This document shows, one piece after another, positions 32,065 to 42,778 of a stretch of DNA of 64,000 nt. The DNA is from Lolliginicoccus suaedae (GTDB lineage Bacteria > Actinomycetota > Actinomycetes > Mycobacteriales > Mycobacteriaceae): positions 868,001-932,000 of the forward strand of contig NZ_VSSO01000001.1 of assembly GCF_008312885.1 (NCBI RefSeq). Reading direction: 5' to 3'. The position numbers were made by a program, and so were the translations under genes. How positions within the stretch are numbered: position 1 is the first letter of the stretch; every line of letters begins with the position of its first letter. Under the pieces are notes generated by a model. That model was not told the origin of the DNA. It did not search any database and was given only the letters and a program-made list of their open reading frames with translations.

Positions 32065-33177
32065 GTGATCGCAGACATCCTGGTTGCCGGCCTGGGCCCC
32101 GCCGGCCGGGCCCTCGCCCACCGCGCCACGGTAGCGGGGCTTTCCGTGGTGGCCATCGACAAGAATCCCAAGCGAGCATGGACGGCGACCTACGGGGCAT
32201 GGCTCGACGAGCTACCGCCGTGGCTGCCCGGGGCCACCATCGCGGCACGCGCGCCACAACCCGTCGCATGGGGGCATCGGCGGCACACCATCGACCGGAC
32301 CTATGTCGTTCTCGATACCCCCGCCCTGCAGCGCCATCTCAGCCTGGGCAACGCCACCGTCGTCCAGGGATCCATCGAGCAGCTCGATCCAGGCGGAACC
32401 CGCCTCGCGAGCGGCGAGCACCTGCGGGCCCGGCTGGTCGTGGATGCGCGCGGCATACCCCGCTCCCCCCGCTCAGCGGAACAGACAGCCTATGGCGTGC
32501 TCGTGCCCGCCGCCACCGCCCGGATCCTTCTCGACGGCGCGTCAGCGCTGTTCATGGATTGGCGCGCGCCTCGTCGATCCGGGGGCGTCACGCCGTCGTT
32601 CCTCTACGCGGTGCCCGTGGGTGGCGGACGATGGCTGCTCGAGGAGACATGCCTGGCCGGGCGGCCCGCGCTCGGTATCGGGGAACTGCGCCAGCGCCTG
32701 CATGACCGGCTCGCCGGGCGCGGCATCGACCTCGATGGGACGGAACCCACGGAAACGGTGCGGTTCCCCCTGCGCCCGCCCCGCGGCTTCGTCCCGGCCG
32801 GGGTCCTCGGCTTCGGCGCGCGCGGCGGCCTCGGCCATCCCGCTACTGGCTACAGCGTGGCCGCGAGCATGCGCGCGGCCGATGCCGTGGCCGCTGCCGT
32901 GCTCCAGCGATCCGATCCCGCGCGGGCGCTGCATTCGTGGCGATCGCGGGCCGTTTCGGCATTGCGCGCGAAGGGGCTCGCCAGCCTTCTCGCGCTGCCC
33001 CCGAGCGAGGTGGCTGGGTTCTTCGATGTCTTCTTCGAGCTGCCGCCCGCGCAGCAGCGCGCGTACCTCTCGGGCCGTGAGGATCTCGCGGGGCTGACCG
33101 CAGCCATGACGGCCCTATTCGCGCGGGTGCCGTCCAGCACGCGGGCCAGGCTGGCGCGGTCGGTGCTGACTGGGTAG
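32065..33177 (+). CDS. Lycopene cyclase family flavoprotein (CrtL/CrtY type)
   Basis: This 370-residue FAD/NAD(P)-dependent enzyme resembles lycopene beta-cyclases, which close the end rings of lycopene to form carotene. The N-terminal Rossmann motif is LVAGLGPAGRALAHRA (about 6-21). Further family segments are FMDWR (about 168), TPSFLYAVPVGGGRWLLEET (catalytic Glu region) and GFGARGGLGHPATGYSVAAS. GTG 32065 is chosen since the Rossmann motif starts directly after it. No other carotenoid gene is nearby, so the pathway must be encoded elsewhere or the protein has another substrate. Confidence 0.82.
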   Translation: MIADILVAGLGPAGRALAHRATVAGLSVVAIDKNPKRAWTATYGAWLDELPPWLPGATIAARAPQPVAWGHRRHTIDRTYVVLDTPALQRHLSLGNATVVQGSIEQLDPGGTRLASGEHLRARLVVDARGIPRSPRSAEQTAYGVLVPAATARILLDGASALFMDWRAPRRSGGVTPSFLYAVPVGGGRWLLEETCLAGRPALGIGELRQRLHDRLAGRGIDLDGTEPTETVRFPLRPPRGFVPAGVLGFGARGGLGHPATGYSVAASMRAADAVAAAVLQRSDPARALHSWRSRAVSALRAKGLASLLALPPSEVAGFFDVFFELPPAQQRAYLSGREDLAGLTAAMTALFARVPSSTRARLARSVLTG

Positions 33178-33222
33178 CCGGGCGGGCGGCGCTGGCGGCG
33201 TGGGCTGACTGGGTCGGCGCGC

Positions 33223-33325
33223 GCGGCGCGGGCTGGGGCGCGGGACGGGCGGCGCGGGCTGGGGCGCCGGACGGGCGGCGCGGGCTGGGGCGCCGGACGG
33301 GCGGCGCGGGCTGGGGCGCGGCGCC
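33223..33325 (+). repeat. 26-bp GC-rich tandem repeat, four copies
   Basis: Copies start at 33223, 33249, 33275 and 33301; copies 2 and 3 are identical, copy 1 differs at one base and copy 4 diverges at its end. Each copy contains GCGGCGCGGGCTGGGGCG. It begins 46 bases after the lycopene cyclase stop and leads directly into an inverted repeat. Confidence 0.92.
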
Positions 33326-33389
33326 AAAAGCACCGGATACTGTCACCCGCGATAGAAATCACACTGGTTCAGCGGCAGCTTCTATCGCG
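33326..33389. repeat. Dispersed intergenic hairpin element, copy A
   Basis: CAAAAGCACCGGA is followed by inverted arms CGCGATAGAA (33348-33357) and TTCTATCGCG (33380-33389), perfect over 10 bases with a 22-base loop. The left half matches the element at 46.12-46.19 kb over about 33 of 37 positions. Both copies follow a tandem repeat and lie between convergent genes. Confidence 0.8.
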
Positions 33390-33425
33390 TTTGATGCTGG
33401 AGGGCCAAGATCTGCGCCTCAAGGA

Positions 33426-33450
33426 GCCAACGCGCCGGCGGCGCGTTGGC
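33426..33450. repeat. Short GC-rich inverted repeat
   Basis: GCCAACGCGCC and GGCGCGTTGGC (11-base arms, loop GGC) form a compact hairpin directly beside the 20-base hairpin that follows. Confidence 0.75.
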
Positions 33451-33451
33451 G

Positions 33452-33496
33452 CTAGTGGAAACTTTTCCCGCGTGAGGCGGGAAAAGTTTCCACTAG
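33452..33496. terminator. Perfect 20-base hairpin between convergent genes
   Basis: Arms 33452-33471 (CTAGTGGAAACTTTTCCCGC) and 33477-33496 pair without mismatch around a five-base loop GTGAG. It lies between the lycopene cyclase (+) and the SUF operon end (-), 103 bases beyond the sufT stop. A terminator for either strand is likely; the right arm contains GGGAAAAGTTT. Confidence 0.7.
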
Positions 33497-33599
33497 ACGA
33501 GGCGGACGCACCAGCCTAGCCGGGGCACCCCACCAGCCCGACGCAAGCGCGCTAGGCCTCGGCGGGACCAGACGGCGCCGGGACTAGCCCCTAGTACTG

Positions 33600-33997
33600 C
33601 TAGACGGTGAAGCCCAGCGCCCGCAACTGCTCGCGGCCATCGTCGGTGATCTTCTCGGGACCCCAGGGCGGCATCCACACCCAGTTGATCTTGAGCTCCT
33701 CGACGAGGCCGGTCTTGATGAGCGCGGCCCGGGACTGCTCCTCGATCACGTCGGTGAGCGGGCAGGCCGCGGAGGTGAGCGTCATGTTGAGGGTGGCGAC
33801 GTTCTCCTCATCGACGGTGATCCCGTAGACGAGGCCGAGGTCGACAACGTTGATGCCTAGCTCGGGATCGACAACGTCGCGCATCGCTTCCTCGAGGTCG
33901 GCGAGGAATGCCTCGTCGGCGACGTTCTCGGCCGCAGGGGCCTCAGTAGCCTCGTCGGCAGCCATCTCATCGGCAGTGGTGGGGGTGTCGTTCTCGC

Positions 33998-34001
<4 letters not shown>
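33600..34001 (-). CDS. sufT: MIP18/DUF59-type Fe-S assembly factor (SufT-like)
   Basis: This 133-residue protein has an acidic Ala/Glu/Thr-rich N-terminus (about 1-30) and a MIP18/DUF59 domain: VVDPELGINVVDLGLVYGI (about 42-60) and the conserved Cys in TSAACPLTDVIEEQ. Such proteins help deliver Fe-S clusters to target proteins. It is the last gene of the SUF operon; its ATG overlaps the sufU stop (ATGA). M. tuberculosis has Rv1466 in the same place. Confidence 0.9.
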
Positions 34002-36485
<2,484 letters not shown>

Positions 36486-36523
36486 GTGTTTCCTTTTGCG
36501 CTGAATGTTTTCGTGGGCTGGCG

Positions 36524-37747
36524 TCAGGCACCGACGGCCGCGAGCTCGGCCTCGATAGCGGCGTCGATGCGCTCGCGCAGCTCCGGGATGGTGATGCGGT
36601 TGATGAGCTCGTGGAAGAAGCCCCGCACGACGAGCCGGCGAGCCGCGTCCTCCGGGATGCCGCGGGAGAGCAGGTAGAACAGCTGCTCATCGTCGAACCG
36701 CCCGGTGGCGCTGGCATGGCCGGCACCGAGGATCTCGCCCGTCTCGATCTCGAGGTTGGGCACCGAGTCGGCCCGCGCCCCATCGGTGAGGATGAGGTTG
36801 CGGTTGAGCTCGAAGGTGTCGGTGTCCTCGGCGGCGGCTCGGATGAGCACGTCACCGATCCACACGGTGTGGGCATCGCCCTTGCCGAGGGCGGGATCGC
36901 CCTGCAGCGCGCCCTTGTACACGACGTTGGACTTGCAGTTCGGCACGGCGTGATCGACGAGGAGACGGTGCTCGATGTGCTGGCCGGCGTCGGCGAAGTA
37001 CAGGCCGAGCAGCTCGGCCTTGCCGCCTGGCCCGGCGTAGCGCACGTTGCTCGTCACGCGGGACAGGTCGCCGCCGAGGCTCACTGCGAAGTGGCGCAGC
37101 TCGGCATCGCGGCCCACCTGGAGATGCTCGGTGCGGATGTGCACGGCATCCTCGGCCCAGTCCTGCACGGTGACCACCGACAGCTTGGCGCTGTCGCCGA
37201 CGATGATCTCGACGTTGTCGGCCATGATGCCGCTGCCGTGATGGTCAAGCACCAGGGTGGCGCGCGCGAATGGCTCGACACGGACCTGGATGTGCGTGTA
37301 CGCGGTCTTGCCCTCGCCGGGACCGTTGAGGGTGATCGTGACGGGATCCGGGAGTTCCTGCTCCTTGCGGACGGTCACGATCGTGGCCTCGGTGAACGAC
37401 GAGTAGGCCAGCGCGGCGACCCGGTCGGCAGGCGTTCCTGCATCGCCGAGCCGCTGGTCCTCGCGGCCGACCGTCTCCACGGTGATGCCCTCGACGCCAG
37501 TGACGTCGATGCCGACCTGGCCGTCAGCGGCAGCTGATCGGTTGTGCAGGCCGCGGAGCCGGCGCATCGGCGTGAAGCGCCAGATCTCATCGCGCCCCGA
37601 GGGGATCTCGAAGGCGTTGACGTCGAAGGAGGCGAAGAGCTCCCCCTTGTTGACCGCAGGGGTCAACGGGGCGGCCTCGCGGTTCTCCCCGGCGATAGCG
37701 TCCCGGACCCCAGCGGTTCCGGCACCAGCGGGTGTACTGGCAGTCAC
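36524..37747 (-). CDS. sufD: Fe-S cluster assembly protein SufD
   Basis: SufD partners SufB and SufC in the scaffold. The 407-residue protein has the beta-helical core with HHGSGIMADNVEI and ends in the SufB/SufD C-terminal helical region (SATGRFDDEQLFYLLSRGI, RLVVRGFFHELINRI). Here the SGHASATGRFDDEQ-type His (GAGHASATGR) implicated in cluster formation is present. GTG 37747 shares its G with the TAG stop of sufB, giving tight coupling. Confidence 0.94.
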   Translation of the reverse strand: MTASTPAGAGTAGVRDAIAGENREAAPLTPAVNKGELFASFDVNAFEIPSGRDEIWRFTPMRRLRGLHNRSAAADGQVGIDVTGVEGITVETVGREDQRLGDAGTPADRVAALAYSSFTEATIVTVRKEQELPDPVTITLNGPGEGKTAYTHIQVRVEPFARATLVLDHHGSGIMADNVEIIVGDSAKLSVVTVQDWAEDAVHIRTEHLQVGRDAELRHFAVSLGGDLSRVTSNVRYAGPGGKAELLGLYFADAGQHIEHRLLVDHAVPNCKSNVVYKGALQGDPALGKGDAHTVWIGDVLIRAAAEDTDTFELNRNLILTDGARADSVPNLEIETGEILGAGHASATGRFDDEQLFYLLSRGIPEDAARRLVVRGFFHELINRITIPELRERIDAAIEAELAAVGA

Positions 37748-39219
37748 TAGCCCACGGCCCCTTCCATTTGCAGTTCGATCAGTCGGTTGAGCTCGAGCGC
37801 GTACTCCATGGGGAGCTCCTTCGCGATGGGCTCGACGAAGCCGCGCACGATCAGCGCCATGGCCTCGTCCTCGTCCAGTCCGCGGCTCATGAGGTAGAAC
37901 AGCTGGCTCTCGCTGACCTTCGAGACGGTCGCCTCGTGCCCCATCGTGACGTCATCCTCGCGGATGTCGACATACGGGTAGGTGTCCGAGCGGCTGATCG
38001 TATCGACGAGCAGCGCATCGCACTTGACCGTGGAGCGCGAGCCATAGGCGCCCTTAGCGACCTGCACGAGGCCGCGGTAGGAGGCACGACCGCCACCACG
38101 CGCGACGGACTTGCTGATGATCGTCGACGACGTGTGCGGCGCGAGGTGGAGCATCTTCGCGCCCGTGTCCTGGTGCTGGCCCTCGCCCGCGAACGCGACC
38201 GAGAGGACCTCGCCCTTGGCGTGCTCGCCGGTCATCCAGACGGCCGGGTACTTCATGGTGACCTTGGAGCCGATGTTGCCATCGATCCACTCCATGGTCG
38301 CGCCCGCCTCGGCCTTGGCGCGCTTGGTGACGAGGTTGTAGACGTTGTTCGACCAGTTCTGGATGGTGGTGTAGCGGCAGCGGCCGCCCTTCTTCACCAC
38401 GATCTCGACCACTGCGGAGTGCAGCGAGTCGGTCTTGTAGATCGGCGCGGTGCAGCCCTCGACGTAGTGCACGTAGGCACCCTCGTCGACGATGATCAGC
38501 GTGCGCTCGAACTGGCCCATGTTCTCGGTGTTGATGCGGAAGTAGGCCTGCAGCGGGATGTCGACGTGCACGCCCGGCGGCACATAGATGAACGAGCCAC
38601 CCGACCACACCGCGGAGTTGAGCGCGGAGAACTTGTTGTCACCGGCGGGGATGACCGAGCCGAAGTACTCGCGGAACAGTTCCGGGTGCTCGCGCATGCC
38701 GGAGTCGGTGTCGAGGAAGATCACGCCCTGCTGCTCGAGGTCCTCGCGGATCTGGTGGTAGACCACCTCGGACTCGTACTGGGCCGCGACGCCGGAGACA
38801 AGGCGCTGCTTCTCCGCCTCGGGGATGCCGAGCCGGTCATAGGTGTTCTTGATGTCCTCGGGCAGGTCCTCCCAGGAAGCAGCCTGCTTCTCGGTGGAGC
38901 GCACGAAGTACTTGATGTTGTCGAAGTGCACGCCGGACACGTCCGCGCCCCAGCTCGGCATCGGCTTGCGCTCGAAGATGCGCAGTGCCTTCAGGCGCGA
39001 GTCAAGCATCCACTCGGGCTCGCTCTTCTTCGAGGAGATGTCGCGCACGACCTCCTCGGAGAGGCCACGCTTGGCGACGGAGCCTGCGTCGTCGTTGTCG
39101 GACCAGCCATAGTTGTAGTGGCCGAGCGAGGCGATGGTGTCCTCTTGGCTCATCGGTTCCTGGCCAGGCTTCTGCGCGATGGCAGCATCTGGCAGGGCCG
39201 ATTCGGATGTGACGGTCAT
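37747..39219 (-). CDS. sufB: Fe-S cluster assembly protein SufB
   Basis: SufB is the main scaffold of the SufBCD complex on which the cluster is built. The 490-residue protein has the family segments [57 protein letters not shown] (quoted in two parts), and a C-terminal [20 protein letters not shown]. It has no intein, unlike M. tuberculosis SufB, which carries one. ATG 39219 has GGAGG about eight bases upstream and overlaps the sufR stop (ATGA); the frame upstream of it is a shadow of sufR. Confidence 0.96.
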   Translation of the reverse strand: MTVTSESALPDAAIAQKPGQEPMSQEDTIASLGHYNYGWSDNDDAGSVAKRGLSEEVVRDISSKKSEPEWMLDSRLKALRIFERKPMPSWGADVSGVHFDNIKYFVRSTEKQAASWEDLPEDIKNTYDRLGIPEAEKQRLVSGVAAQYESEVVYHQIREDLEQQGVIFLDTDSGMREHPELFREYFGSVIPAGDNKFSALNSAVWSGGSFIYVPPGVHVDIPLQAYFRINTENMGQFERTLIIVDEGAYVHYVEGCTAPIYKTDSLHSAVVEIVVKKGGRCRYTTIQNWSNNVYNLVTKRAKAEAGATMEWIDGNIGSKVTMKYPAVWMTGEHAKGEVLSVAFAGEGQHQDTGAKMLHLAPHTSSTIISKSVARGGGRASYRGLVQVAKGAYGSRSTVKCDALLVDTISRSDTYPYVDIREDDVTMGHEATVSKVSESQLFYLMSRGLDEDEAMALIVRGFVEPIAKELPMEYALELNRLIELQMEGAVG

Positions 39220-40046
39220 GCGTGCTCCTCCCGGAGTCGTTGGGGGCCTGCTGCGGGCTGTGCAGCAGGACTCGACTGGGTCTGGTGTTCTAGCTGTTCC
39301 TCGCCGGCCGCTGGCGCCCCGGTACCGGTGGCGCGGGCTGGCAGGGGCACGTGGGTGGTGCACGCGCAGTCGCCGTTGGCGATCGTAGCGAGCCGCTGGA
39401 CGTGGGTTCCCAGCACCTCCGCGAAAACGGCCTGCTCGGCCTCGCACAGCTCGGGGAACTCAGCGGCCACGTGCGATACCGGGCAATGGTGCTGGCAGAT
39501 CTGCACCCCTGAGCCCACGCGCCGCGTCGATGCCGCGTAGCCGGCTGCCGTCAGCGCCTCGGCGATGCGACCGGCCGTGTCCTCCACCGCATCCGATCCG
39601 CCGTCGTGGCTGATCGAGCCGATGATCGAGCGGACCCGGCGATCAGCGAACCGCTCGATGATCTCGTTCCCACCGACGGCGCGCAGCTCGCGCATCGCGG
39701 CGGTGGCCAGGTCGTCGTAGGCGTGGGAGAGCCGTTCCCGGCCCGCCGCGGAGAGCATGTATTGCTTGGCGGGCCTGCCGCGGCCCCGTTGCTGGTAGCG
39801 CGTGGTGGCCGCGACCTCGGCATCGCCGTTCTCTAGCAACACATCGAGGTGCCGGCGCACGCCCGCGGCACTGAGGCCCAGGGTGGTGCCGACGGCTGAT
39901 GCCGTGATGGGCCCCTGCTCGAGCAGCAGCCGGACAACCTCGGCCCGGGTGCGGCTCTCATGGGCGAACCCGCCGGAAGCCACCACGGCATTCGTGGCGC
40001 TGCCCGCGCCACGTTCCTGCCCTGGTACTGCTCCGATTGTTTTCAC
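39216..40046 (-). CDS. sufR: SUF operon repressor SufR
   Basis: SufR is an Fe-S-binding winged-helix (ArsR/DeoR-like) repressor of its own operon. The 276-residue protein has an N-terminal HTH ([20 protein letters not shown] and [16 protein letters not shown], about 31-66) and C-terminal cysteines in [12 protein letters not shown] and ELCEAEQ, expected to hold a cluster, plus [11 protein letters not shown] 40046 gives a family-like length, but a palindrome covers this codon and a GTG at 39986 is an alternative. It is the first gene of the SUF operon and is divergent from mptB. Confidence 0.92.
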   Translation of the reverse strand: MKTIGAVPGQERGAGSATNAVVASGGFAHESRTRAEVVRLLLEQGPITASAVGTTLGLSAAGVRRHLDVLLENGDAEVAATTRYQQRGRGRPAKQYMLSAAGRERLSHAYDDLATAAMRELRAVGGNEIIERFADRRVRSIIGSISHDGGSDAVEDTAGRIAEALTAAGYAASTRRVGSGVQICQHHCPVSHVAAEFPELCEAEQAVFAEVLGTHVQRLATIANGDCACTTHVPLPARATGTGAPAAGEEQLEHQTQSSPAAQPAAGPQRLREEHA

Positions 40047-40059
40047 AACACTAGTGTGA
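40043..40059. promoter_or_regulatory. Candidate SufR operator
   Basis: TCACA-N7-TGTGA, with a perfect 10-base core ACACTAGTGT at 40048-40057, overlaps the proposed sufR start and a TAGTGT that could serve as -10. The mycobacterial SufR site is reported (from memory) as ACACT-N5-TGTGA; the same half-sites occur here but two bases apart. Autoregulation is therefore plausible, not proven. Confidence 0.5.
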
Positions 40060-40133
40060 CGGAAATCGACCAAGGCGTCTACCCAGGACACCCTTAGCAT
40101 GCCAGTGGCACCCACGCGGGGAACGGCGCCCAG

Positions 40134-40139
40134 TAGGCT
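40134..40139 (+). promoter_or_regulatory. Candidate leaderless -10 of mptB
   Basis: TAGGCT ends eight bases before GTG 40148 and no Shine-Dalgarno is visible. Confidence 0.45.
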
Positions 40140-40147
40140 GCTCTACT

Positions 40148-41821
40148 GTGCCGGCGAAAACCCCCGCGCCCCGCGACAATCCCACCACGCCGCCCGTGCC
40201 CCCGCCACGGCGACGGGGCCTCGCGCGCCTCGACGACCGCCTCGCTCACCTCCACGGCGACGAGGCCCCCCGGCCGCCGCTCGATGCCGCCGAGACCGCC
40301 CGGTTCCGTGTCGTCCGCCGCTTCGGCGCGGCGGGCGCCATCCTCATGGCCGTCGCCGCCCTCGGCGCCGGCGCGCAGCCCGTGCTGCAGAACCCCGTCG
40401 CGGGGCTGCGCATCCTCGGCCTGCCCGCCCGCATGCCCACCGTCGCCCTGACCCTCGGCATCACGGGCACCGCCATGGTCATGCTGGCCTGGCTCATGCT
40501 CGGCCGGTTCGTCATCGGCAACTTCGTCACCCACACCGCCCCGCGGCGGCTCTCGCGCCCCCAGCTCGACCACACGCTGCTGCTATGGATCGCCCCGCTG
40601 CTGATCGCTCCCCCGATGTTCAGCCGGGATGTCTACTCCTACCTCGCGCAGAGCGAGATCGGCGCGCGCGGGCTCGACCCCTACGCGCTCGGCCCCGCCC
40701 AGGCCCTCGGCGTCGAGCACGTGCTCACCCGAACGGTGCCCAACATCTGGCGAGAGACCCCGGCCCCCTACGGCCCGCTCTTCCTCTGGATGGGCGAGGG
40801 CATCGCCTCCATCACCGGCTACAACATCGTCGCCGGGATCCTCCTGCACCGTGCCCTCGCTGTCGCCGGGGTCCTCATGATCATCTGGGCGCTGCCCCGG
40901 CTCGCCCGGCGCTGCGGGGTCGACCCGGTGATCGCGCTGTGGCTCGGCGCCGCCAACCCCCTCGTGATCTTCCACCTCGTCGCGGGAGTCCACAACGAGG
41001 CCCTGATGATCGGCATGATGGTCGTCGGCGTCGAGGTCGCCCTCAAGGCGATAGAAGGCGCCGCGCCGCTGCGAGGCCGGGCGCTGCTCGTGCTGCTCGG
41101 CGGTTGCATGATCATCGTTTTGTCCGCGACCATCAAGATCCCTTCCATCCTCGCGCTCGGCTTCATCGGCATGGCCCTGGCCCGGCGCTGGGGCCGAGGT
41201 CTCGTCTCGATAGCCCTGTCCGCCATGCTGCTCGCCGTCCTCGCCGCCACCGGCATCGCTGCGGCATCACTGGCCAGCGGCCTCGGGTTCGGCTGGGTCA
41301 ACACCCTCGGCACCGCCAATGCCGTGCGCAGCTGGATGTCCATCCCCACCCTCCTCGGCCTCGGAACCGGGCAGGTGGGCGTGCTCCTCGGCCTCGGGGA
41401 CCACACCACCGCCATCCTCAACGTCACCCGGCCGATCGCCGCGGTCATCGCCGCGGTCATCGTGGTCCGCATGCTCTTCGCCACCCATGCGGGACGGTTG
41501 CATCCGGTGGGCGCGCTCGGCATCTCCCTCGCCTCGATGGTGTTCCTGTTCCCCGTGGTGCAGCCCTGGTACCTGCTCTGGGCGCTGATCCCCCTCGCGG
41601 CCTGGGCGACCCGGCCAGTGTTCCGCATCCCCGCCATCGCTATCTCCGCGATCATCAGCGTCATCCTCATGCCCAACGGGGCCGAGTACGAGCCGTGGGT
41701 CATCGTGCAGGCCGTCTTCGGCGCGCTCATCATCCTCGGGGTGCTCGTCGCCGTGCTGCGCCGGCGCCCGGTATGGCGCGAAGCGCTGCCCGTTTTCCAC
41801 AAACCCGCCCCGAGCGCCTAA
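40148..41821 (+). CDS. mptB: Polyprenol-phosphomannose alpha-1,6-mannosyltransferase (MptB-like)
   Basis: This GT-C family glycosyltransferase extends the alpha-1,6 mannan core of lipomannan/lipoarabinomannan using polyprenyl-phosphate-mannose. The 557-residue protein has an N-terminal Pro-rich cytoplasmic tail, about 12-13 hydrophobic segments, and the catalytic first loop FSRDVYSYLAQSEIGARGLD split as FSRDVYSYLAQ and SEIGARGLDPY (about 158-178), followed by PAPYGPLFLWMGEG. It is divergent from sufR, as Rv1459c is in M. tuberculosis. The -10 overlaps no other gene and suggests a leaderless mRNA. Confidence 0.9.
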   Translation: MPAKTPAPRDNPTTPPVPPPRRRGLARLDDRLAHLHGDEAPRPPLDAAETARFRVVRRFGAAGAILMAVAALGAGAQPVLQNPVAGLRILGLPARMPTVALTLGITGTAMVMLAWLMLGRFVIGNFVTHTAPRRLSRPQLDHTLLLWIAPLLIAPPMFSRDVYSYLAQSEIGARGLDPYALGPAQALGVEHVLTRTVPNIWRETPAPYGPLFLWMGEGIASITGYNIVAGILLHRALAVAGVLMIIWALPRLARRCGVDPVIALWLGAANPLVIFHLVAGVHNEALMIGMMVVGVEVALKAIEGAAPLRGRALLVLLGGCMIIVLSATIKIPSILALGFIGMALARRWGRGLVSIALSAMLLAVLAATGIAAASLASGLGFGWVNTLGTANAVRSWMSIPTLLGLGTGQVGVLLGLGDHTTAILNVTRPIAAVIAAVIVVRMLFATHAGRLHPVGALGISLASMVFLFPVVQPWYLLWALIPLAAWATRPVFRIPAIAISAIISVILMPNGAEYEPWVIVQAVFGALIILGVLVAVLRRRPVWREALPVFHKPAPSA

Positions 41822-41824
41822 CCT
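41819..41824 (+). promoter_or_regulatory. Candidate leaderless -10 within the mptB stop
   Basis: TAACCT begins with the TAA stop of mptB and ends eight bases before GTG 41833, so the ABC transporter genes may have their own leaderless transcript in addition to read-through. Confidence 0.45.
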
Positions 41825-41832
41825 GAGACGTC

Positions 41833-42777
41833 GTGAGCCACCCCGCACCGGAACCCCCAGATCCCGCCGTGGCGCTGCGCGGCGCGCGCAAGAGCTTCGG
41901 TGCCACCCACGCCGTCAACGATCTCGATCTCACCGTCCCGCGCGGCACCGTCCTCGCGCTGCTCGGCCCCAACGGCGCGGGCAAGACCACCACCGTGGAG
42001 ATGTGCGAGGGATTCCTCTCCCCCGACTCGGGAACAGTTCGCGTCCTCGGCCTTGACCCGGTGGCCCAGCGCGCCGAGCTCGCGCCCCGGATCGGCGTCA
42101 TGCTCCAGGGCGGCGGCGCCTACCCCGGGGCCAGGGCCGCGGAGATGCTGCGCCTCGTCGCGCGCTACGCCCGCGACCCGCTCGACCCGGACTGGCTGCT
42201 CGCCACCCTCGGGCTCACCGACGCCGCCCGAACCCCCTACCGACGGCTCTCCGGCGGGCAGCAGCAGCGCCTCGCTCTCGCCTGCGCGCTCGTGGGCCGC
42301 CCCGAGCTCGTATTCCTCGACGAGCCCACCGCCGGCCTTGACGCCCAGGCGCGCCGCCTGGTGTGGGAGCTCATCGAAGCATTGCGCCGCGACGGCGTGA
42401 CCGTCCTGCTCACCACCCACATGATGGACGAGGCGGAGCACCTCGCCGATCACATCGTCATCATCGACCACGGCCGCGTCATCGATCGCGGCACCCCGAG
42501 CGAGCTCACCAGCCGGGGCGCCCACGGGCAGCTCCGCTTCACCGCCCCGCCCGGGCTCGACACATTGCTGCTGCTTGCCGCCCTGCCCGAGGGATACCAC
42601 TGCCACGAGCACTCCCCCGGCGTGTACCTCGTCGAGGGCGACATAACCCCGCCCATGCTCGCCACCGTCACCGCCTGGTGCGCGCGCATGAACGTGCTCG
42701 CCACCAACCTGAGGGTCGAGCAGCGCTCGCTCGAGGACGTCTTCCTCGAGCTCACCGGACGCGAATTGCGAGGCTGA
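41833..42777 (+). CDS. ABC exporter ATP-binding protein
   Basis: This 314-residue ATPase of the DrrA/CcmA type has Walker A GPNGAGKTT (about 44-52), LSGGQQQRLALA and Walker B LVFLDEPTAGLD, then a C-terminal extension (about 220-314) typical of drug/polyketide exporter ATPases. It pairs with the permease one base downstream. In mycobacteria the same pair (Rv1458c/Rv1457c) lies between mptB and ctaA. Substrate unknown; envelope or haem-related cargo is possible from context. Confidence 0.9.
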   Translation: MSHPAPEPPDPAVALRGARKSFGATHAVNDLDLTVPRGTVLALLGPNGAGKTTTVEMCEGFLSPDSGTVRVLGLDPVAQRAELAPRIGVMLQGGGAYPGARAAEMLRLVARYARDPLDPDWLLATLGLTDAARTPYRRLSGGQQQRLALACALVGRPELVFLDEPTAGLDAQARRLVWELIEALRRDGVTVLLTTHMMDEAEHLADHIVIIDHGRVIDRGTPSELTSRGAHGQLRFTAPPGLDTLLLLAALPEGYHCHEHSPGVYLVEGDITPPMLATVTAWCARMNVLATNLRVEQRSLEDVFLELTGRELRG

Positions 42778-42778
42778 T

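Noticed and set aside
33223-33325. CRISPR-like repeat array
   Set aside because: The copies abut with no spacers, and there are no cas genes in the window.
33178-33330. Possible Pro/Arg/Ala-repeat protein across the tandem repeats
   Set aside because: Several frames stay open only because the DNA is a 26-bp GC repeat without stop codons; there is no start with a ribosome-binding site.
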